A stretch of DNA of 64,000 bases from Mixta intestinalis (GTDB taxonomy: Bacteria; Pseudomonadota; Gammaproteobacteria; Enterobacterales; Enterobacteriaceae), in NCBI RefSeq assembly GCF_009914055.1, contig NZ_CP028271.1:2976001-3040000 (forward strand). Direction: 5' to 3'. The position numbers and the translations under genes are program-made. Positions 27,605 to 36,314 of this stretch are shown here, one piece after another; position 1 is the stretch's first letter, and each line of letters begins with the position of its first letter. The notes under the pieces were generated by a model that saw only the letters and a list, made by a program, of their open reading frames with translations, was not told the DNA's origin and ran no database searches.

Positions 27605-28621
27605 TCAGGCAATTGCCGGTAGTTCAGCCAGTGGCCAACGCGGACGCACGCTGACGCCGAGATCGCCGCGAGTACCGCCTTTTAAACGCACCATACCGGC
27701 ATAGGCGATCATCGCGCCGTTATCGGTACAAAATTCAGGACGGGCATAAAAAACCTCGCCGCCCCGCGCCTGCATCATCTCCGCCAGCTTCAGGCGCAAC
27801 GTCCGGTTAGCGCTGACGCCGCCCGCCATCACCAGGCGTTTAAAACCGGTTTGATCCAGCGCGCGTTTGCATTTAATCGCCAGCGTATCCACTACCGCAT
27901 CCTCAAAAGCACGGGCGATATCCGCGCGCGTTTGCGCATCGTCGCTGTTCTCGCGAATTGTATTGGCAGCAAAGGTTTTTAAACCTGAGAAGCTGAAGTC
28001 CAGACCAGGCCGGTCAGTCATCGGACGCGGAAACGTGAAGCGCCCTGCCGTTCCCTGCTGCGCCATACGCGACAGCATCGGCCCGCCGGGATAATCCAGG
28101 CCCAGGAGCTTAGCGGTTTTATCGAAGGCTTCACCTGCGGCGTCATCAATTGATTCGCCCAGCAAGCTGTATTCACCGATACCGGTCACGCTAATTAGCT
28201 GCGTATGGCCACCAGAGACCAGCAGTGCGACAAAGGGAAACTGCGGTGGATTGTCTTCCAGCATCGGTGCCAGCAGATGCCCTTCCATATGGTGTACCGG
28301 CACGGCGGGAACCTGCCAGGCAAACGCCAGCGAGCGGCCAATGGTCGCGCCAACCAGCAGCGCACCGACTAAACCTGGGCCAGCGGTCCAGGCAACCGCG
28401 TCAATATCTTTGCCTTCCAGCCCCGCCTCCTGCAACGCAGCCTGAATTAACGGCACCGTTTTACGCACGTGATCGCGCGAAGCCAGTTCCGGCACCACCC
28501 CGCCATAATCGGCATGGACTTTCACCTGACTATAGAGTTGATTAGCGAGTAAACCGGCCCGATCGTCATAAATGGCGACACCGGTTTCATCACAGGATGT
28601 TTCAATACCCAGAACGCGCAT
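27605..28621 (-). CDS. tsaD: tRNA N6-adenosine threonylcarbamoyltransferase TsaD
   Basis: Transfers threonylcarbamoyl to A37 of ANN-decoding tRNAs together with TsaB and TsaE. The 338-residue ASKHA-fold protein starts MRVLGIETSCDETGVAIYDD. VHHMEGHLLAP (about 110-120) contains the HxxxH metal site; SGGHTQL and the GGVSANRTLR segment near 272 are also standard. The chosen ATG matches the family; an upstream frame adds 31 unlike residues. Divergent from rpsU, the conserved arrangement in enterobacteria. Confidence 0.97.
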   Translation of the reverse strand: MRVLGIETSCDETGVAIYDDRAGLLANQLYSQVKVHADYGGVVPELASRDHVRKTVPLIQAALQEAGLEGKDIDAVAWTAGPGLVGALLVGATIGRSLAFAWQVPAVPVHHMEGHLLAPMLEDNPPQFPFVALLVSGGHTQLISVTGIGEYSLLGESIDDAAGEAFDKTAKLLGLDYPGGPMLSRMAQQGTAGRFTFPRPMTDRPGLDFSFSGLKTFAANTIRENSDDAQTRADIARAFEDAVVDTLAIKCKRALDQTGFKRLVMAGGVSANRTLRLKLAEMMQARGGEVFYARPEFCTDNGAMIAYAGMVRLKGGTRGDLGVSVRPRWPLAELPAIA

Positions 28622-29138
<517 letters not shown>

Positions 29139-29153
29139 TTTCTTCCGGAAGCA

Positions 29154-29224
29154 CCGCGCTTCCATCGCGTGTTAAACGCAGACAGAGTCAAGTTAGAGGC
29201 CGTGCTTTCCGGAAGGAAGCGCGG
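29154..29224 (+). terminator. Partial terminator/attenuator between rpsU and dnaG
   Basis: CCGCGCTTCC soon after the rpsU stop pairs perfectly with GGAAGCGCGG just before dnaG, and smaller pairs (TTCCGGAA) lie inside. The second arm is followed by CTTATTTTCG, a weak T-run. E. coli has a leaky terminator in this position that lowers dnaG relative to rpsU, and this looks equivalent. Confidence 0.6.
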
Positions 29225-29259
29225 CTTATTTTCGTTTATGAGCGAAGAAAACGGGGCTT

Positions 29260-31005
29260 ATGGCCGGACGAATTCCACGCGTATTTATCAATGACTTACT
29301 TGCCCGCACGGACATTGTGGATCTGATCGATGCCCGCGTTAAGCTGAAAAAGCAGGGTAAGAATTTCCACGCGTGTTGTCCTTTCCATAACGAAAAAACC
29401 CCTTCCTTCACCGTTAACGGCGAAAAGCAGTTCTATCACTGTTTCGGCTGTGGCGCACACGGCAACGCGATCGATTTCCTGATGAACTACGATCGTCTGG
29501 AATTTGTCGAAAGCATTGAAGAGCTGGCAACGCAGCATGGGCTGGAAGTGCCTTATGAAGCAGGCAGCGGCCCAAGCCAGCTGGAACGCCATCAGCGTCA
29601 AAGCCTGTATCAGCTGATGTCCGGTCTGTCTGATTTTTATCAGCAGGCGCTGAGCCAGCCGCAGGCAGAATCAGCACGCGCCTATCTGCATCAGCGCGGG
29701 TTAAGTCATGAAGTCATTGCGCACTTTGCTATCGGTTTCGCTCCGCCCGGCTGGGATAATGCCCTAAAGCGTTTTGGACGTAATCCCGAGGATCGTCAGT
29801 CGCTAACGGATGCGGGCATGCTGGTCACTAACGATCAGGGCCGCAGCTACGATCGCTTCCGCGACCGCGTGATGTTCCCTATCCGCGATAAGCGGGGCCG
29901 GGTGATTGGCTTCGGCGGGCGTGTATTGGGTGACGGTACTCCTAAATACCTTAACTCGCCGGAAACCGATATTTTTCATAAAGGCCGTCAGCTGTATGGC
30001 CTGTATGAAGCGCAGAAACAGCATGCCGAACCTGCGAAGCTATTAGTTGTCGAAGGCTATATGGATGTGGTGGCTCTGGCACAGTTTGGCGTCGATTACG
30101 CCGTTGCTTCGCTGGGAACGTCTACCACGGCCGACCATATTCAGCTGCTGTTTCGCAGCACGGATAACGTAATCTGTTGTTATGACGGCGATCGTGCCGG
30201 CCGTGAAGCAGCATGGCGTGCTTTAGAGACCGCTCTGCCTTACATGAATGACGGACGTCAGCTACGCTTTATGTTTCTGCCCGATGGTGAAGACCCGGAT
30301 ACGCTGATTCGTAAAGAGGGTAAGGACGCTTTTGAAGCGCGTATGGATCAGGCGATGCCGCTATCGAGTTTCTTGTTCGATACGCTGTTGCCGCAGGTAG
30401 ATTTGAGCACTAAAGATGGACGAACGCGCCTGAGTACGCTGGCGTTGCCGCTGATAGGTCAGATTCCTGGCGAAACATTGCGCATTTATCTGCGTCAGCA
30501 GCTGGGCAACATGCTCGGTATTCTGGATGACAGGCAGCTGGAAAAGCTGCTGCCAAAACAGGCCGAAAGCGGCGTCCAGCCGGTAGCCCCCCCGTTAAAA
30601 CGCACCACCATGCGTCTACTTGTGGGTCTGCTGGTACAAAATCCGCGCCTGGCGGCGATGGTGCCTTCGCTACAGGGGCTGGAGCAGCTGAATATGCCAG
30701 GGCTGCCGCTGTTTATGGAACTGGTGAACAGCTGTAATGCTAATCCTGGCCTGACCACTGGTCAGCTACTGGAGTTATATCGCGGAACAAATTTTAGCCA
30801 GCACCTTGAAACGCTGGCAACATGGAACCACATGATCGTAGATGAGGAAGTCGACGCGATGTTTCAGGACTCCCTGGCGAAAATGTATGATTCTGCCCTG
30901 GAGCAGCGTCTGGAAGCGCTGATTGCCCGATCCAGAACGCATGGCCTCACCCCTGAAGAACGGGAAGAGGTACGCTCGCTCAGTCAGGCGCTGGCAAAGA
31001 AATAA
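29260..31005 (+). CDS. dnaG: DNA primase
   Basis: Makes RNA primers at the replication fork and contacts DnaB helicase. The 581-residue protein has the CHC2 zinc finger (CCPFHNEKTPSF then FYHCFGCG, about 40-64), the TOPRIM polymerase core (VVEGYMDVVALAQFGV near 264-279 and CYDGDRAGREA near 308) and a C-terminal helicase-binding domain. A GAAAACGGGG stretch precedes the ATG. Middle gene of rpsU-dnaG-rpoD. Confidence 0.98.
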   Translation: MAGRIPRVFINDLLARTDIVDLIDARVKLKKQGKNFHACCPFHNEKTPSFTVNGEKQFYHCFGCGAHGNAIDFLMNYDRLEFVESIEELATQHGLEVPYEAGSGPSQLERHQRQSLYQLMSGLSDFYQQALSQPQAESARAYLHQRGLSHEVIAHFAIGFAPPGWDNALKRFGRNPEDRQSLTDAGMLVTNDQGRSYDRFRDRVMFPIRDKRGRVIGFGGRVLGDGTPKYLNSPETDIFHKGRQLYGLYEAQKQHAEPAKLLVVEGYMDVVALAQFGVDYAVASLGTSTTADHIQLLFRSTDNVICCYDGDRAGREAAWRALETALPYMNDGRQLRFMFLPDGEDPDTLIRKEGKDAFEARMDQAMPLSSFLFDTLLPQVDLSTKDGRTRLSTLALPLIGQIPGETLRIYLRQQLGNMLGILDDRQLEKLLPKQAESGVQPVAPPLKRTTMRLLVGLLVQNPRLAAMVPSLQGLEQLNMPGLPLFMELVNSCNANPGLTTGQLLELYRGTNFSQHLETLATWNHMIVDEEVDAMFQDSLAKMYDSALEQRLEALIARSRTHGLTPEEREEVRSLSQALAKK

Positions 31006-31275
31006 ATTTAGCGAACGCGTTGGTATTGAGAGACGTTATCAACGCCCCGGCACCGCGTCATTAGTAGCATACACCGCGCAGGCCGGAACGCAACAGCATA
31101 AGCATGACCAGTCTCACAGCAAACTTTAGCGGCTTAAGTGCCGATATATACTCAGGCAGACCCTGACAGCCGCTACGAGGGCAGCGGCAATAATCCAAAC
31201 GCCTTCAACTGTTATTGTTGGCCCTTATGGCTGACCCGACACCAATCAAATTAACAGAAGTGTGGATACCGTCTT

Positions 31276-33120
31276 ATGGAGCAAAACCCGCAGTCACAGC
31301 TCAAGCTGCTTGTCACCCGTGGTAAGGAGCAAGGCTATCTGACCTATGCCGAGGTCAATGACCATCTGCCGGAAGATATCGTCGACTCCGATCAGATCGA
31401 AGACATCATCCAGATGATCAACGACATGGGCATTCAGGTAGTAGAAGAAGCGCCTGATGCCGACGATCTGATGCTGAACGAAAACAGCGCCGACACGGAC
31501 GAAGATGCAGCTGAAGCGGCAGCTCAAGTGTTATCCAGCGTAGAGTCTGAAATCGGACGCACCACCGATCCTGTCCGCATGTACATGCGTGAAATGGGTA
31601 CCGTAGAACTTTTGACGCGTGAAGGCGAAATTGATATCGCGAAACGCATCGAAGACGGTATCAACCAGGTACAGTGCTCCGTCGCCGAATACCCGGAAGC
31701 CATTACTTATCTGCTGGAGCAGTACGATCGCGTTGAAGCAGGCGAGTCACGCCTTTCCGACCTGATTACCGGCTTCGTCGATCCTAACGCCGAGGAAGAT
31801 CTCGCACCGACCGCCACCCACGTTGGCTCTGAACTCTCTGAAGAAGAGCGTGACGACGACGATGATGAAGATGAAGATGATGACAGCGACAGCAGCGATG
31901 ACGACAACAGCATCGATCCTGAACTGGCGCGTGAAAAATTCATCGAACTGCGCGATCAGTACGAAGCTACGCGTCTGACGATTAAAGCCAAAGGCCGCAG
32001 CCACGCGGATGCGATTGAAGAGATCCAAAAACTGTCGGAAGTTTTTAAACAGTTCCGTCTGGTACCGAAGCAGTTTGACTATCTGGTCAACAACATGCGT
32101 GAAATGATGGAGCGCGTGCGTACGCAAGAACGCATCATCATGAAGCTGTGCGTTGAACTATGCAAAATGCCGAAGAAAAACTTCATCACGCTGTTTACCG
32201 GCAATGAAACCAGCGAAACCTGGTTCCAGGCCGCGCTGGCGATGAACAAGCCCTGGTCTGAAAAACTGCGTGACGTGGAAGAAGATGTCCAGCGCAGCAT
32301 GCAGAAGCTGATGCAGATCGAGGAAGAAACCGGCCTGACCATCGAGCAGGTAAAAGATATTAACCGTCGCATGTCAATCGGTGAAGCGAAAGCGCGTCGT
32401 GCCAAGAAAGAGATGGTGGAAGCCAACCTGCGTCTGGTTATTTCAATCGCCAAGAAATATACCAACCGTGGTTTGCAGTTCCTTGATCTGATTCAGGAAG
32501 GCAATATCGGCCTGATGAAGGCGGTGGATAAGTTCGAATATCGCCGTGGCTATAAATTCTCTACCTATGCGACATGGTGGATTCGTCAGGCGATTACCCG
32601 CTCTATCGCCGACCAGGCGCGTACTATCCGTATTCCGGTGCATATGATTGAGACAATTAACAAGCTCAACCGTATCTCGCGCCAGATGCTGCAGGAGATG
32701 GGCCGCGAGCCGACGCCGGAAGAGCTGGCCGAGCGCATGCTGATGCCGGAAGATAAAATTCGTAAGGTGCTGAAAATAGCTAAAGAGCCGATCTCTATGG
32801 AGACGCCGATTGGTGATGATGAAGATTCACATCTGGGCGATTTTATCGAGGATACCACGCTGGAGCTGCCGCTGGATTCCGCGACCTCCGAAAGCCTGCG
32901 CTCTGCAACGCATGATGTGCTGGCCGGGCTGACCGCGCGTGAAGCGAAAGTACTGCGTATGCGTTTTGGTATCGACATGAACACTGACCACACGCTGGAA
33001 GAAGTCGGCAAACAGTTTGACGTTACCCGTGAACGTATTCGTCAGATTGAAGCGAAGGCGCTGCGCAAGCTGCGTCATCCAAGCCGCTCAGAAGTGCTGC
33101 GCAGCTTCCTCGACGACTAA
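31276..33120 (+). CDS. rpoD: RNA polymerase sigma-70 factor RpoD
   Basis: Primary sigma factor. At 614 residues it is full length. Region 1.1 is at the N-terminus; an acidic D/E/S run near residues 190-215 is the non-conserved insert; region 2 includes YATWWIRQAITRSIADQART (-10 recognition and melting, about 433-452); region 4.2 is TLEEVGKQFDVTRERIRQIE (about 573-592), which binds the -35 element. Last gene of the operon, followed by a strong terminator. Confidence 0.98.
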   Translation: MEQNPQSQLKLLVTRGKEQGYLTYAEVNDHLPEDIVDSDQIEDIIQMINDMGIQVVEEAPDADDLMLNENSADTDEDAAEAAAQVLSSVESEIGRTTDPVRMYMREMGTVELLTREGEIDIAKRIEDGINQVQCSVAEYPEAITYLLEQYDRVEAGESRLSDLITGFVDPNAEEDLAPTATHVGSELSEEERDDDDDEDEDDDSDSSDDDNSIDPELAREKFIELRDQYEATRLTIKAKGRSHADAIEEIQKLSEVFKQFRLVPKQFDYLVNNMREMMERVRTQERIIMKLCVELCKMPKKNFITLFTGNETSETWFQAALAMNKPWSEKLRDVEEDVQRSMQKLMQIEEETGLTIEQVKDINRRMSIGEAKARRAKKEMVEANLRLVISIAKKYTNRGLQFLDLIQEGNIGLMKAVDKFEYRRGYKFSTYATWWIRQAITRSIADQARTIRIPVHMIETINKLNRISRQMLQEMGREPTPEELAERMLMPEDKIRKVLKIAKEPISMETPIGDDEDSHLGDFIEDTTLELPLDSATSESLRSATHDVLAGLTAREAKVLRMRFGIDMNTDHTLEEVGKQFDVTRERIRQIEAKALRKLRHPSRSEVLRSFLDD

Positions 33121-33149
33121 GTTACCTTGCCTTGTCCAGGTAACCATTA

Positions 33150-33172
33150 AGCCTCCTGCGGGAGGCTTTTTT
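33150..33172 (+). terminator. Rho-independent terminator after rpoD
   Basis: AGCCTCC and GGAGGCT pair around a four-base loop (TGCG) followed by six T, directly downstream of rpoD. Confidence 0.92.
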
Positions 33173-33255
33173 ATTGGTAGGAGCTGGCGTCTAAGCAGGT
33201 AAAACTTGTCTACGGCTGAAGTGACTGGCTGAGTCCAGCGCCTGAAGCTACGGGG

Positions 33256-33774
33256 CTAACGCCCGCGTAGCGTCAGCGCCGTTTCCAGCTCGCGATAGGC
33301 CTCGGTCAGCTTCTCCTGCGTGATGCGATTTAAGCCGCTGGGATTAGGCAGCACCCAGATCTCCGTCTCGCCTATGGCAGCTTCCTGTTTGCCCCATTCC
33401 ACCTTACTTTGACAAAATGCTTTCCTGTAAGCATCCTTACCCAGCACCGCCAGCGCCGCCGGTTGATAACGCAGCATCTTTTCTACTAATGCTTTTCCAC
33501 CTTCGCGCAGTTCACCGGTGGAGAGTTCACTGGCTTCTTTGGTTGGACGATCAACCAGCCTGGTGATGCCACAACGCGTATCAAGCAGATGTAGCTCCTC
33601 CTCAGGCATCAGCTGACGCTCCGTAAAGCCAGCGAGCCAGAGCGTTTTCCAGAAACGATTTCCGGCATAGGCAAAATGATGTCCGGTATGGGCAGAGGAT
33701 TTGCCCGGATTGATGCCACAAAATACCACCCGCAGGCCGGGCGCAATAATGTCGGTAATTCCATGCTCACTCAT
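33256..33774 (-). CDS. mug: G/U mismatch-specific DNA glycosylase
   Basis: Removes uracil and alkylated cytosine opposite guanine. The 172-residue chain has the family motif GLRVVFCGINPGKSSAHTGH (about 12-31), with Asn replacing the water-activating Asp, and LPNPSGLNR (about 142-150), the wedge loop. The start MSEHGITDIIAPGL is chosen because CAGGAG lies seven bases upstream; an ATG 45 bases earlier gives unlike residues. Position next to rpoD and the tRNA gene is as in E. coli. Confidence 0.95.
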   Translation of the reverse strand: MSEHGITDIIAPGLRVVFCGINPGKSSAHTGHHFAYAGNRFWKTLWLAGFTERQLMPEEELHLLDTRCGITRLVDRPTKEASELSTGELREGGKALVEKMLRYQPAALAVLGKDAYRKAFCQSKVEWGKQEAAIGETEIWVLPNPSGLNRITQEKLTEAYRELETALTLRGR

Positions 33775-33994
33775 CCCTGCACTCCTGTTATTTATCAGCA
33801 TGACATCATTATGGCTCATAGTTTAACAAGCGGCACCGCAGAAGAAGGCCCCTTTCTTTCGGGACGTTTCTCATTGTTATCCCGGCGGTAAAGAAAAGAA
33901 GGTTTTTCAATCGATTGAATTGCTGTAAAAAGCGCCAACCGATAAGTGATAGCTGGATTGCCCCGGCGAGTTACTTTATAATCCCGCTCCATAA

Positions 33995-34070
33995 GGCCCC
34001 TTAGCTCAGTGGTTAGAGCAGGCGACTCATAATCGCTTGGTCGCTGGTTCAAGTCCAGCAGGGGCCACCA
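33995..34070 (+). tRNA. ileX: tRNA-Ile2 (anticodon CAU, lysidine-modified)
   Basis: A 76-base cloverleaf with encoded CCA end. Acceptor arms GGCCCCT and AGGGGCC pair, the T-loop GGTTCAAGTCC is standard, and the anticodon arm reads GCGACTCATAATCGC. The CAU anticodon would suggest methionine, but the body is that of E. coli ileX, beside rpoD and mug; TilS converts C34 to lysidine so that it reads AUA. The accessory DNA begins right downstream, consistent with tRNA 3' ends being insertion targets. Confidence 0.95.
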
Positions 34071-34097
34071 TATTCTAGCTTTAAAATCATACGATTA

Positions 34098-34122
34098 AGC
34101 CGCCTTTCAGGGCGGCTTTTTT
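34098..34122 (+). terminator. Terminator after the tRNA gene
   Basis: AGCCGCC and GGCGGCT pair around TTTCA and are followed by six T, 28 bases after the tRNA CCA end. Confidence 0.9.
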
Positions 34123-34163
34123 ATTTGGCTTTTCATAGTGTCGCAGAAGAAAAAATCTGATGC

Positions 34164-34489
34164 TTAGTCGACCCAGTGTCCCGCTTCAGCACTGGCAACC
34201 AACATCGCTACGGTTAGCGGCTTTGGTGCGTGATGCTCTGTGCGCATAAAAGCGGGCAAAACAGCATTTGGCAGGAACGGTACGGTACGCCTTCGCGCGG
34301 AAAATACCGGTTGAAATGGAAATGAGTCATATCGACGTTTAGCGCGGCTGCATACTCATTTAAAAAATCTGCGGCTTCTTCAGGTAAAACAGGACGGTCC
34401 CCTGTACTCAATGAGGTGTCATCTGTCATTTCCCAAAAATATTTTTTTAGCAACGTATGGACGTAATTTGCTTTACACATATTTGTCAC
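34164..34489 (-). pseudogene. DUF1493 family protein, frameshifted
   Basis: The open frame codes for 91 residues and resembles the DUF1493 family (FLNEYAAALNVDMTHFHFNRY, then FPREGVP), but its last 25 residues are unlike it. A tandem CGGTA-CGGTA at 34278-34287 explains this. With one copy removed, the frame continues as GVPFLPNAVLPAFMRTE and then PKPLTVAMLVASAEAGHW, the normal family C-terminus, ending at 34164. The gene is therefore broken by a 5-bp duplication. Function of DUF1493 is unknown; it is often beside STM2901-type genes and type VI loci, as here. GTG (first base 34489) or ATG (34480) could be the start. Confidence 0.75.
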
Positions 34490-34850
34490 TTATCCCCCTG
34501 TTATTAATTTATAACGGTGAATGACGTTTTGAGTAATCACATTTAAATCGTATAAAGTCAAAGCTGCACCCAGCCAGGGCACCCAGCGCCCAACATATGC
34601 CCCTACGCTGGTTGTATAAGCCCAGTTTCCACGAAGTAATTGCGCCCGGGTTATGGTTTTATGTGGACGCTTAAATTTCGCCTGTATCAACGTACGCGAC
34701 GCCAATAAAATTGGGCTGGTCCCTCTTGTAGCTCGTTTGGCATCCAGCTTACCGCGAACAGGTATGACCGGTAGGCTTGCCAGCATTGTGGCAACAGCCA
34801 GCACGTCAATGATTTTAAATCGTTTTCTGAACTCATCCAGGACGACGTAT
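34490..34850 (-). pseudogene. STM2901-like protein, 5' end lost
   Basis: A frame of about 104 residues from a GTG (34804), resembling the C-terminal two-thirds of the STM2901 family: VRGKLDAKRATRGTSPILLAS, then WAYTTSVGAYVGRWVPWLGAALTLYD with a hydrophobic hairpin. The frame stays open upstream for about 25 more codons (reading VVLDEFRKRFKIID, family-like) but no ATG or good ribosome site is present. The lost end coincides with the truncated end of the phospholipase D fragment on the other strand. The family name is from memory and moderately sure; function unknown. Confidence 0.55.
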
Positions 34851-35152
34851 TTATGATTCAGGGTTCGGCGAATATTAATTTACGCAGTATGCTATTTGAC
34901 AGCGAATCAGCTATTGCCATCCAGGATACCGACCACAGCAATATTATTCCGGCTATGCGTAATCAGCTTTGGGGATTGCGTACTAACAATAGGGCCGGAT
35001 GCACAGGGAGTGATTACGAAGGAATATTTGATGCATGGGATAAATTACTGAATGAAAATACGCAGCTATGGAAAGAATCACAGGGCTTACCTCTAATGTC
35101 ATCCGTGATCAAATTTATCGACCACAGCACTAAATTACAGGATAAGGACTAA
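34835..35152 (+). pseudogene. Phospholipase D-like (Tle5-type) effector, C-terminal fragment
   Basis: About 100 residues beginning DDVFMIQGSANINLRSMLFD. GSANINLRSM...DSE is what follows the second HKD catalytic motif in phospholipase D enzymes of the type VI lipase family Tle5. The HKD histidine and lysine themselves and all upstream domains are missing, so the fragment cannot be active. It runs four bases ahead of the Sel1-repeat lipoprotein, the place a cognate immunity gene occupies in Tle5 loci. ATG at 34853 is the first in-frame start but is probably not a true gene start. Confidence 0.7.
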
Positions 35153-35155
35153 AGG

Positions 35156-36148
35156 ATGAAACCTGCATTACTGGTTAGTGTATTAATCGCCGGTCTAACA
35201 GGGCTGTCAGGCTGCCATCAAAATCAGGGAGACGACATGAATAAAACCGTAGCCGCCACGGAAGCAAACCTGGCCTTTACCTGCGTCCATGAAGCTGACC
35301 ACTTGCCAGCACTGGACCCACAGGCAGACAAGTGGTTTAAGCAGGCGCGCGCCATGCAGAAAGCACCGGGAGCAAAAGATTATAATGCCATCGCTAATCT
35401 CTATCGCCAGGCCGCAGAGAAAGATCACTACAAGGCGATGATCAATCTGCAAAATATGCTCTATCAGCGGCTGGCAGAGCCGGTTGATGGGAAGACGCGC
35501 CCGGAAGAGGTAATTGCCATTGCTGAAAAGATGATGCAGTTAAACATCCCGGCCGGCTATTACGCGATGGGTCATTATCTGGAAACAGGTTACGGCGTAA
35601 AGCGCGATAAAACCGCCGCGCTTACCTATTTCCGCAAGGCGGCGGATATGGGTAATCCCGAAGGCCAGTATGTAATAGGTGAATTACTTTTAACGGGACG
35701 TTTTGAGGACACTTCGAATCCAGACCCTTATGTGGTGCACTTTAAACCTAACCCGGCCTATCGCCCGGAAATAGCTAAAGTGATGCTGGCCTGTGCGGCA
35801 AACCAAGGACATGGCGAAGCGGCTGGCTGGCTGGCCGGCTGGTATAAACTTATCCAAAAGGATTATAAGAACGCGATTGTCTATTATCAGCTGGGCGTAA
35901 AAGCAGGTCATAAAATTTCAGCCATGCAAATGGCAGGTGCTTTTAATGGGCCTTCTCCAGATAATCGCGGGGATTATCTGGCACTGGATAAAGATTCTGA
36001 ACGCTCACGCCGCTATGATCTTATTTATAAAGAGATCCGAAGCAACCCGTCCGCCCGCTTCCCGGACATTGATAAAATTGTTCCCCTGCCGCCAGCAGAA
36101 TTACCCGAATGGGACGGCACCTTTGAATATAAAAAAGCTCAGCGGTAG
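35156..36148 (+). CDS. Sel1-repeat lipoprotein, probable Tle5-type immunity protein
   Basis: A 330-residue lipoprotein: signal peptide MKPALLVSVLIAGLTGLSGC with lipobox LSGC at Cys20 and no Asp at +2, so outer-membrane, periplasm-facing retention is expected. Tetratricopeptide-like Sel1 repeats are visible at about 125-165 (YYAMGHYLETGYGVKRDKTA, then ALTYFRKAADMGNPEGQY) and 205-245. Sel1-repeat lipoproteins guard against periplasmic phospholipase effectors in several type VI loci; here it sits directly after the phospholipase D fragment. It appears intact although its effector is not, so it could protect against sibling attack. Immunity role is inference from context. Confidence 0.65.
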   Translation: MKPALLVSVLIAGLTGLSGCHQNQGDDMNKTVAATEANLAFTCVHEADHLPALDPQADKWFKQARAMQKAPGAKDYNAIANLYRQAAEKDHYKAMINLQNMLYQRLAEPVDGKTRPEEVIAIAEKMMQLNIPAGYYAMGHYLETGYGVKRDKTAALTYFRKAADMGNPEGQYVIGELLLTGRFEDTSNPDPYVVHFKPNPAYRPEIAKVMLACAANQGHGEAAGWLAGWYKLIQKDYKNAIVYYQLGVKAGHKISAMQMAGAFNGPSPDNRGDYLALDKDSERSRRYDLIYKEIRSNPSARFPDIDKIVPLPPAELPEWDGTFEYKKAQR

Positions 36149-36312
36149 TTAACGATAAAGTCAGTTGCCCGGTTCCAGGACATGGCGTGAATGCCATCCT
36201 GCCGGGCAACACAAGGATCATTATTGACGGCAAACAGGCCGCATTGCACCAGTTTAAAACCGAATGTGGGTGCAGCCTGCTCGCGAGTCTGAGCAACGCC
36301 GGGGAAAAGTAA
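36148..36312 (+). pseudogene. PAAR-domain protein, 5' truncated
   Basis: An in-frame segment reading VNDKVSCPVPGHGVNAILPG then NTRIIIDGKQAALHQFKTECG is the C-terminal half of a PAAR protein, the sharp tip that caps the VgrG spike of type VI systems. The first half (about 35 residues) is absent: upstream, the frame runs through the end of the Sel1 gene to a stop at 36130 with no start codon. Too short for most gene callers. It could only be translated as a fragment. Confidence 0.7.
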
Positions 36313-36314
36313 TA

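Noticed and set aside
31850..31915. GAC/GAT-rich run in rpoD as a simple repeat or expansion
   Set aside because: The acidic run is the normal non-conserved region of sigma-70 in enterobacteria.
33995..34070. tRNA with CAU anticodon read as tRNA-Met
   Set aside because: The body and location are those of ileX; this CAU tRNA is lysidine-modified and decodes AUA.
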